Source of the DNA: Deinococcus sp. | GTDB taxonomy: Bacteria > Deinococcota > Deinococci > Deinococcales > Deinococcaceae | Assembly (NCBI RefSeq): GCF_025362455.1 | Contig: NZ_JANYGJ010000050.1 | Coordinates: forward strand, 1-19,724 | Length of the DNA: 19,724 bases | Direction: 5' to 3' | Shown: piece by piece, positions 15,505 to 19,724 of the stretch | How the letters are laid out: each line of letters starts with the position of its first letter | Numbering within the stretch: the first letter of the stretch is position 1 | Notes under the pieces: model-generated | Databases searched by the model: none | The model's input: only the letters and a program-made list of their open reading frames with translations | Told to the model about the DNA's origin: nothing | Translations under genes and position numbers: made by a program

Positions 15505-17132
15505 TACCCCGGCACCACTGGCGTGCCCACCGGCCCGGCAGCCCGGACGGCGGGCGAGACGTCACCGGCGTACAGCTTGAAGTTCTCGGTAAAGCGGTGG
15601 GCCAGGTCGGTGGCGCGGGCGTCGTAGGCGCCCGCATCAGGCCAGCTTTTCCGGGGGTCGAGCAGGTCTTCCGGCACGCCCGGCACCGAGAGCGGCACCT
15701 CGAAGCCGAAGGTGGGGTCCAGGCGGCTGGGAGAGCCGTCCAGCGAGCCCGACAGCGCCGCGTTGACCAAGGCGCGGGTGGCCTGAATGGGAATGCGCTT
15801 GCCCACACCGTAGCCGCCACCGAACCAGCCGGTGTTGATCAGGTACACGCGGGTATCGTGTTTGGCGATGCGGTCGCCCAGCAGATGAGCGTACTCGGCG
15901 GGTCGCAGGGCCATGAACGGCGCTCCGAAGCAGGGCGAGAAGGTCGCGGTGGGCTCGGTCACGCCCGCTTCCGTGCCCGCCACCTTGGCGGTGTAGCCCG
16001 ACAGGAACTGGTACATGGCCTGCTGCGGGGTGAGCCGGGCGATGGGCGGCAGCACCCCGAAGGCGTCGCAGGTCAGCATGATGATGGTCTTGGGGTGCCC
16101 TCCCTGCTTGCTCGGCTCGGCGTTGTCGATGAAGTCGAGCGGGTAGGCGGCCCGCGTGTTCTCGGTCAGCTCGGCGTCGTCCAGATCCAGGGTGCCGCCT
16201 TGGCGCATGGCAACGTTTTCCAGAATGGTCCCGAAGCGGTGGGTGGTCGAGAAGATCTCCGGCTCGGCGGCTTCGGACAGGTGGATGACCTTGGCGTAGC
16301 AGCCGCCTTCCAGGTTGAAGATGCCGCTGTCCGACCAGCCGTGCTCGTCGTCGCCGATCAGTTTGCGGGAGGCGTCGGCGCTCAGGGTCGTCTTGCCGGT
16401 GCCGGACAGCCCGAAGAACACGGCACAGTCGCCCTCAGGGCCGATATTGGCGCTGGCGTGCATGCTCAGCACGCCACAGCGCGGCAGCAGGTAGTTCATG
16501 ATGGTAAAAACGCTCTTCTTGATTTCCCCGGCGTACTGGGTGCCGCCGATCAATACCAGCTTGCGCTCGAAATTGATGATCACAAACACGTCGCTGTTGG
16601 TGCCGTCACGATCGGGGTCAGCGTGGAAGTAGGGCAACTGGAAGACCGTAAAGCCCGGCTCGAAGGTCTCTGCCTCGGCGCCCTGGGACCGGATGAACAT
16701 GGTGTGGGCGAACAGGCTGTGCCAGGCGGTTTCGGTGACGACCCGCACCGGCAGCCGGGTGGCCGCGTCGGCGCCCGCGTAGACGTCCTGCACGAACAGA
16801 TCTTTGTCGGCCACATACGCCTGCATCCGGCGCAACAGATTGTCGAACCTGTCTTCGGTCAGGCGCCCGTTGTGCGGTCCCCACCAGACGTTGGCCTCGG
16901 TTTCCGGCGACGAGACGATGTACTTGTCCTTGGGCGAGCGCCCGGTGTGCGAGCCGGTGCGGACCACCAGCGGGCCGCCGTGGGCCAGCCTGGCCTCGCC
17001 GCGCCCGATGGACTGCTCGTAGAGCTGGGCGGTGGTGAGGTTCCACCAGACGTTGCGGGCGCCATTGGTACCGAGGACCGCGAGCTTGGGTGAAGCGTGT
17101 GCACCGACGGTGTTCATAATTCCTGAATTCAT
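15504..17132 (-). CDS. pckA: ATP-dependent phosphoenolpyruvate carboxykinase
   Basis: A 542-residue enzyme interconverting oxaloacetate + ATP and phosphoenolpyruvate + CO2 + ADP. Motifs: substrate loop RTGSHTGRSPKDK (58-70), P-loop GLSGTGKTT with Lys247, metal-binding IGDDEHGW (259-266), and GYGVGKRIPI near the C-terminus. These are typical of the ATP (not GTP) form. The start at 17132 has GGAGG six bases upstream; the frame extends upstream but with no similarity to the family. It is divergent from a CBS-domain gene and followed, with a one-base overlap, by an AspT-type antiporter. The enzyme usually serves gluconeogenesis, but can run as an ATP-making carboxylation in fermenting bacteria. 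Confidence 0.97.
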   Translation of the reverse strand: MNSGIMNTVGAHASPKLAVLGTNGARNVWWNLTTAQLYEQSIGRGEARLAHGGPLVVRTGSHTGRSPKDKYIVSSPETEANVWWGPHNGRLTEDRFDNLLRRMQAYVADKDLFVQDVYAGADAATRLPVRVVTETAWHSLFAHTMFIRSQGAEAETFEPGFTVFQLPYFHADPDRDGTNSDVFVIINFERKLVLIGGTQYAGEIKKSVFTIMNYLLPRCGVLSMHASANIGPEGDCAVFFGLSGTGKTTLSADASRKLIGDDEHGWSDSGIFNLEGGCYAKVIHLSEAAEPEIFSTTHRFGTILENVAMRQGGTLDLDDAELTENTRAAYPLDFIDNAEPSKQGGHPKTIIMLTCDAFGVLPPIARLTPQQAMYQFLSGYTAKVAGTEAGVTEPTATFSPCFGAPFMALRPAEYAHLLGDRIAKHDTRVYLINTGWFGGGYGVGKRIPIQATRALVNAALSGSLDGSPSRLDPTFGFEVPLSVPGVPEDLLDPRKSWPDAGAYDARATDLAHRFTENFKLYAGDVSPAVRAAGPVGTPVVPG

Positions 17133-17176
17133 GTAAGCCTCCTGAAGCTGAAGATGCGGGCCGGGCATTTCAGGAG

Positions 17177-17194
17177 CATTACGGCGGCGGTAAC
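17177..17194 (-). promoter_or_regulatory. Imperfect GTAATG repeat site upstream of pckA
   Basis: Minus strand GTTACCGCCGCCGTAATG followed by CTCCTGAAATG. The GTAATG half-site is exact; 11 bases upstream is TTACCG, a four-of-six match to GTAACG, and 11 bases downstream is GAAATG. It ends 44 bases before the pckA start and shares bases with the oppositely oriented site for the CBS gene. Confidence 0.45.
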
Positions 17195-17206
17195 GGTCTG
17201 GTAAAG
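17190..17206 (+). promoter_or_regulatory. GTAACG-N5-GTAAAG direct repeat upstream of the first CBS gene
   Basis: Plus strand GTAACG, GTCTG, GTAAAG, 49 bases before the ATG at 17256. Together with the minus-strand site overlapping it, one compact region could control both pckA and the CBS gene. Confidence 0.55.
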
Positions 17207-17255
17207 GTGGCCCTGGAGACTGCACCCAGACGGTTATCGCCGAAAGGAGTCACCT

Positions 17256-17639
17256 ATGCGCGTTCGTGAACAGATGAGTGCCGTCATTATTTCGGTGGAG
17301 GCCAAAGCGCCGCTCGGCCCGGCGCTGCTGCTGATGCAGTCCAGCAGCCTGCGCTGCCTGCCGGTGGTGGATAGGGGGCGGCTGCTGGGGCGGCTGCTGG
17401 CCTCGGATCTGCGGCTGGGCGCGGCGCCGCCTGACGCCCAGGTCAGCGAGTACGCCGTGGCCACCACCGACCAGATCCGCCCCGACATGCCCATCGAGCG
17501 GGCCGCCTTTCTGATGCTGCGTTGCGACGTGCGCGGCCTGCCGGTCATCGATGCCAAAGGCCACCTGGTCGGGGTAATCACGGTCAAGGATCTGCTGCGC
17601 ACGGTGGTCGAGGCGCCTCCGGTGATGCTGTGGAAGTAA
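17256..17639 (+). CDS. Two-CBS-domain protein
   Basis: A 127-residue protein made only of a CBS pair (Bateman module). The first motif covers about 1-55 (VREQMSAVIISVEAKAPLGPALLLM to LRCLPVVDRGRLLGRLLASDL), the second about 62-120 (VATTDQIRPDMPIERAAFLML to VRGLPVIDAKGHLVGVITVKDLLRT). CBS pairs bind adenosine nucleotides such as AMP, ATP or SAM and usually regulate a partner; no partner domain is fused. AAAGGAG lies about eight bases before the ATG. It is divergent from pckA and followed 56 bases later by a four-CBS protein. Confidence 0.88.
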   Translation: MRVREQMSAVIISVEAKAPLGPALLLMQSSSLRCLPVVDRGRLLGRLLASDLRLGAAPPDAQVSEYAVATTDQIRPDMPIERAAFLMLRCDVRGLPVIDAKGHLVGVITVKDLLRTVVEAPPVMLWK

Positions 17640-17644
17640 GTGCC

Positions 17645-17661
17645 GTAACGCGGTGGTAATG
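17645..17661 (+). promoter_or_regulatory. GTAACG-N5-GTAATG direct repeat upstream of the four-CBS gene
   Basis: Plus strand GTAACG, CGGTG, GTAATG, then ATCCGGGCACA. It begins five bases after the preceding CBS gene stop and ends 34 bases before the next start. It is the best match to the site upstream of usp copy 1, including GGGCACA located 11 bases after the second half-site. Confidence 0.6.
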
Positions 17662-17695
17662 ATCCGGGCACATGCTGAGGGCACGGAGGCACACC

Positions 17696-18541
17696 ATGCT
17701 TGTAAAAGACGCCATGCACGACTGCACCATCACTGTTTCGGGACACACCACGCTGCCGGAGGTGGTGGTCATCATGGACACCCTGGGCATCAAACGACTG
17801 CCGGTGATGCTGGATTCCAAACTGGTCGGGTTGATCACCGATGACGACGTTAGGCGCGCGCTGCCCGCCGTCCACGAGGGCCTGACCCCCTGGCAGTTCA
17901 TCGCCCGCGCGGGCCGGGTCCACGTCAGCGCCGTGATGCACGCTACCGTGCTGACCACCGCGCCCGACGCCCCGCTCGACGGCGCCATCCGCACCCTGTT
18001 CGAGCGCCGGGTGGGCGGGCTGCCGGTCATCGACGAGAATGAGAAGCTGGTCGGTATGCTGACCCTCACCGACGTGCTGCGGGCCGCCTGCACCGCGCCC
18101 CGGACCCTGTTCGGCGCCGTGCGCGAGCACATGAGCAGCGACGTGATCAGCGTGGAGGTGGGCGCCCCTGCCAGCGAGGCGTCGGCCCGATTGAAAATCA
18201 CCAAACTGCGGGTGCTGCCGGTGGTCGAAGCCGGAAAGCTGGTGGGCGTCATCCACGAGAAAGACGTCTCCGCCGCCGTCGAACGCGCCGCTGCCCTGCA
18301 CGGCGATACCGTCATGGCCGATCAGTTTTTTCTGGCCGACCTGTCGGTGCGCGACCTGATGCGCCCGCCCGGCGACGAGGTACTGGCCAGCGTGCCGATG
18401 CGCGACGCCCTGAGCAAGATGCTGGCTGCCGACGTTCACGGCTTACCGGTGGTCAGCGACGGCGGGAAGTTGCTGGGTGTGGTGACGGTCAGTGACGTGC
18501 TCCGGACCCTGCTGGGCGAATCGGAGTTGCACGCCCAGTAA
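17696..18541 (+). CDS. Four-CBS-domain protein (two Bateman modules)
   Basis: A 281-residue protein built of four CBS motifs and nothing else: about 1-58, 75-132 (SAVMHATVLTTAPDAPLDGAI to VGGLPVIDENEKLVGMLTLTDVL), 141-198 (VREHMSSDVISVEV to VVEAGKLVGVIHEKDV) and 218-275 (VRDLMRPPGDEVLASVPMRDAL to VHGLPVVSDGGKLLGVVTVSDVL). Each ends in the GxVTxxDVL-type segment that contacts ribose-phosphate of nucleotides. It probably senses adenylate energy charge and acts on an unknown partner. The start at 17696 has CGGAGG upstream; an in-frame ATG eight codons earlier lacks a ribosome site. A direct-repeat site precedes it. Confidence 0.9.
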   Translation: MLVKDAMHDCTITVSGHTTLPEVVVIMDTLGIKRLPVMLDSKLVGLITDDDVRRALPAVHEGLTPWQFIARAGRVHVSAVMHATVLTTAPDAPLDGAIRTLFERRVGGLPVIDENEKLVGMLTLTDVLRAACTAPRTLFGAVREHMSSDVISVEVGAPASEASARLKITKLRVLPVVEAGKLVGVIHEKDVSAAVERAAALHGDTVMADQFFLADLSVRDLMRPPGDEVLASVPMRDALSKMLAADVHGLPVVSDGGKLLGVVTVSDVLRTLLGESELHAQ

Positions 18542-18602
18542 GTCGCTGAACGCCAACCCCAGACAGAGCGGTCTGACGGCGCCCGTCGCGAACGAACGGA
18601 TC

Positions 18603-18618
18603 AGCGCCTGTGTCATAA
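18603..18618 (+). repeat. AGCGCCTGTG repeat before the third CBS gene
   Basis: AGCGCCTGTGTCATAA recurs as AGCGCCTGTGACACAA at 19114-19129, just after the third CBS gene (14 of 16 bases equal). The two copies flank that gene in the same orientation. Meaning unknown; they may be shared regulatory sites or traces of a duplication. Confidence 0.4.
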
Positions 18619-18624
18619 GGCACA
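18609..18624. promoter_or_regulatory. CRP/FNR-like palindrome upstream of the third CBS gene
   Basis: TGTG, eight bases, CACA has the half-site spacing of a CRP-family operator. It lies 37 bases before the ATG at 18662. The inner bases do not extend the symmetry, so this is a weak match. The rest of 18542-18661 contains a 5-bp hairpin (GACGG/CCGTC, 18575-18587) that could end the preceding transcript, and no GTAACG pair. Confidence 0.3.
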
Positions 18625-18661
18625 GCGCTGAGGCCAACCGCACGTACTCAGGGAGAAAAGT

Positions 18662-19090
18662 ATGAAAACTACAGTCAACGCCGTCATGGCCCGCACGCTC
18701 GTCACCGCCAGCCTGAACACCACCGTTCCCGAAGCGGTCAAGCTGCTCAAGTCGGGAGAGATTCGCTGTCTGCCCGTGCTGGACGGCACACGCCTGGTCG
18801 GTATCGTCACGGACCGCGATCTCAAGGAAGCCATGCCGTCCCAGGCGACCTCGCTGAGCATCTGGGAGATCACCTCACTGCTGGCCAGCCTCACCGTGCG
18901 CGAGGTCATGACCACCTCGGTGCTCACCACCACCCCGGACGCGCCCCTGAGCGACGCGGCCTACACCATGCTTCAGCATAAAGTCGGCGGCCTGCCGGTC
19001 ATCGACGCCGATCACCAACTGGTGGGGATGGTCACCGTCACCGACGTGCTGCGCGAGTACGTCGGCCTGCCGGTAGAAAGCGTGAGCTGA
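18662..19090 (+). CDS. Two-CBS-domain protein
   Basis: A 142-residue Bateman module: CBS motif one about 1-58 (VNAVMARTLVTASLNTTVPEA to IRCLPVLDGTRLVGIVTDRDL), linker LSIWEITSLLASL, motif two about 78-135 (VREVMTTSVLTTTPDAPLSDA to VGGLPVIDADHQLVGMVTVTDVL). It strongly resembles the first half of the four-CBS protein (shared VGGLPVID, LTTxPDAPL and VTDVLR stretches), so the two probably arose by duplication. It resembles stand-alone AcuB-like CBS proteins in size. GGGAG lies eight bases before the ATG. Unlike its neighbours it has no GTAACG-N5-GTAATG site; a CRP-like palindrome is present instead. Confidence 0.9.
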   Translation: MKTTVNAVMARTLVTASLNTTVPEAVKLLKSGEIRCLPVLDGTRLVGIVTDRDLKEAMPSQATSLSIWEITSLLASLTVREVMTTSVLTTTPDAPLSDAAYTMLQHKVGGLPVIDADHQLVGMVTVTDVLREYVGLPVESVS

Positions 19091-19113
19091 ATGGGAATCA
19101 CTGGCACCTGATG

Positions 19114-19129
19114 AGCGCCTGTGACACAA
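19114..19129 (+). repeat. AGCGCCTGTG repeat after the third CBS gene
   Basis: Second copy of the repeat at 18603-18618, beginning 23 bases after the CBS stop codon. The remainder of 19091-19294 contains no coding region I can support. Confidence 0.4.
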
Positions 19130-19243
19130 CCACGCCATTCTTGCGTTCAGTTGAGCAGGCAGACCCAGTGCAGGAGGGGTAGCGCCCTCACGGGCTGGGA
19201 CACACCCACCGGATCGTTGCGTGAACGACCGTTTCCGCACGCC

Positions 19244-19262
19244 CCGTACCGCCCCGGTACGG
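19244..19262. terminator. Perfect 8-bp hairpin between the CBS gene and the transposase
   Basis: CCGTACCG and CGGTACGG form a perfect 8-bp stem with a CCC loop, lying between two convergent genes. No T-tract follows on either strand, so it may be a bidirectional terminator without a U-tail or part of the insertion sequence end. Its strength makes chance unlikely. Confidence 0.4.
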
Positions 19263-19294
19263 TGGCGCAGTTGAGTTGGCTGACATCTTGCAGT

Positions 19295-19724
19295 TTAGAT
19301 GGTAAGCGGTGAACGTGCGTCCTGCACAGCATAAATCTGTTCGATTTCTCGAAAAAGTTCATCAAGTCGCACCCAGCCGAAAAATTTCCACCTCACCTGC
19401 TGGGCGAGAGCACCCCAATCCGGCCAGCCTGGATCACCCGCACACGGGTGATCCAGGTCTTCGAAATGACAGAGCAAAAAACTGAGGATGCTCAAGCAAA
19501 GATACCGGATCACACCCAATTTGCTGTGTTGGCCGAACTTCCCAAAGCCAAAGCGGCTTTTCAATGTTTTGAACAATGCTTCGATCTTCCAGCGCCGTCT
19601 GCCGATGCGTTTCATCACGGCGGCGCTGCGCCGAACCGTCGAGACGATGAATCGCCGTTCCTGCGCGTCGCCCTGCTTGCCCGGAAGCCAAACCCAACTG
19701 ACCCACAACGGTACACCCGGCAGG
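19295..19724 (-). CDS. IS4-like transposase, C-terminal part (runs off the window)
   Basis: The frame is open to the right edge of the window and ends at 19295, giving about 143 residues. It contains RRWKIEALFKTLKSRFGFGKFG, matching the C-terminal Y/R-W-x-I-E-x-x-F-x-x-x-K signature of IS4-group DDE transposases, in which the Glu is catalytic. The catalytic Asp residues would lie outside the window, so completeness cannot be judged. The insertion sequence end should lie between 19130 and 19294, but its inverted repeat cannot be set without the other end. It is convergent to the third CBS gene and AT-richer than the genes to its left, fitting a mobile origin. Confidence 0.8.
   Translation of the reverse strand, partial: LPGVPLWVSWVWLPGKQGDAQERRFIVSTVRRSAAVMKRIGRRRWKIEALFKTLKSRFGFGKFGQHSKLGVIRYLCLSILSFLLCHFEDLDHPCAGDPGWPDWGALAQQVRWKFFGWVRLDELFREIEQIYAVQDARSPLTI

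Noticed and set aside
14062..17093. Plus-strand open frames of 521 and 498 codons
   Set aside because: They are antisense to the AspT and pckA genes, which have full motif sets; the translations are rich in Gln, Arg and Gly without recognisable domains.
17234..18439. Minus-strand frame of 401 codons opposite the CBS genes
   Set aside because: The plus strand encodes clear CBS motifs with good ribosome sites; the minus frame is a shadow.

Overview
The window is GC-rich, densely coded DNA that looks like a Deinococcus chromosome or large plasmid. The taxonomic inference rests on the Thermus/Deinococcus-style ba3 oxidase with a tiny subunit IIa gene, strong GGAGG-type ribosome sites, high GC and the overall gene content. 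No rRNA, tRNA or CRISPR array is visible.

Left part (1-5317): an intact-looking Tn3-family transposon (about 502-4673) has 35-bp perfect terminal inverted repeats. It carries a divergent tyrosine recombinase gene and a DDE transposase gene, with a palindromic candidate resolution site between them. The transposon abuts two unrelated broken genes: the C-terminal part of a subtilisin-like protease resembling IetS on the left, and the C-terminal part of a WYL-domain regulator on the right. No target duplication is present, so the flanks were probably joined by a transposon-mediated deletion or recombination.

Central block (5332-17132, all on the minus strand): in transcription order from the right it encodes PEP carboxykinase and a coupled AspT-type antiporter; a universal stress protein coupled to a small cytochrome c and to ba3-oxidase subunit IIa; ba3-oxidase subunits II and I; phosphoketolase; a SARP-type (BTAD) regulator with a GAF domain; and two more universal stress proteins. 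Right block (17256-19090, plus strand): three CBS-domain proteins with two, four and two CBS motifs. The window ends in the C-terminal part of an IS4-like transposase (19295-19724).

The main observation is a repeated sequence, GTAACG-N5-GTAATG (11-bp period), in the promoter position of six transcription units: pckA-aspT, the three usp genes (one of them heading the cytochrome c unit), and two CBS genes. Direct repeats at one helical turn are what OmpR-like winged-helix domains, including SARP regulators, bind. A BTAD-GAF regulator lies inside the cluster. I infer a local regulon linking stress proteins, adenylate-sensing CBS proteins, PEP carboxykinase and a high-affinity oxidase. It would be a plausible energy-limitation or low-oxygen response module; phosphoketolase and the oxidase core genes are neighbours but lack an obvious copy of the site.
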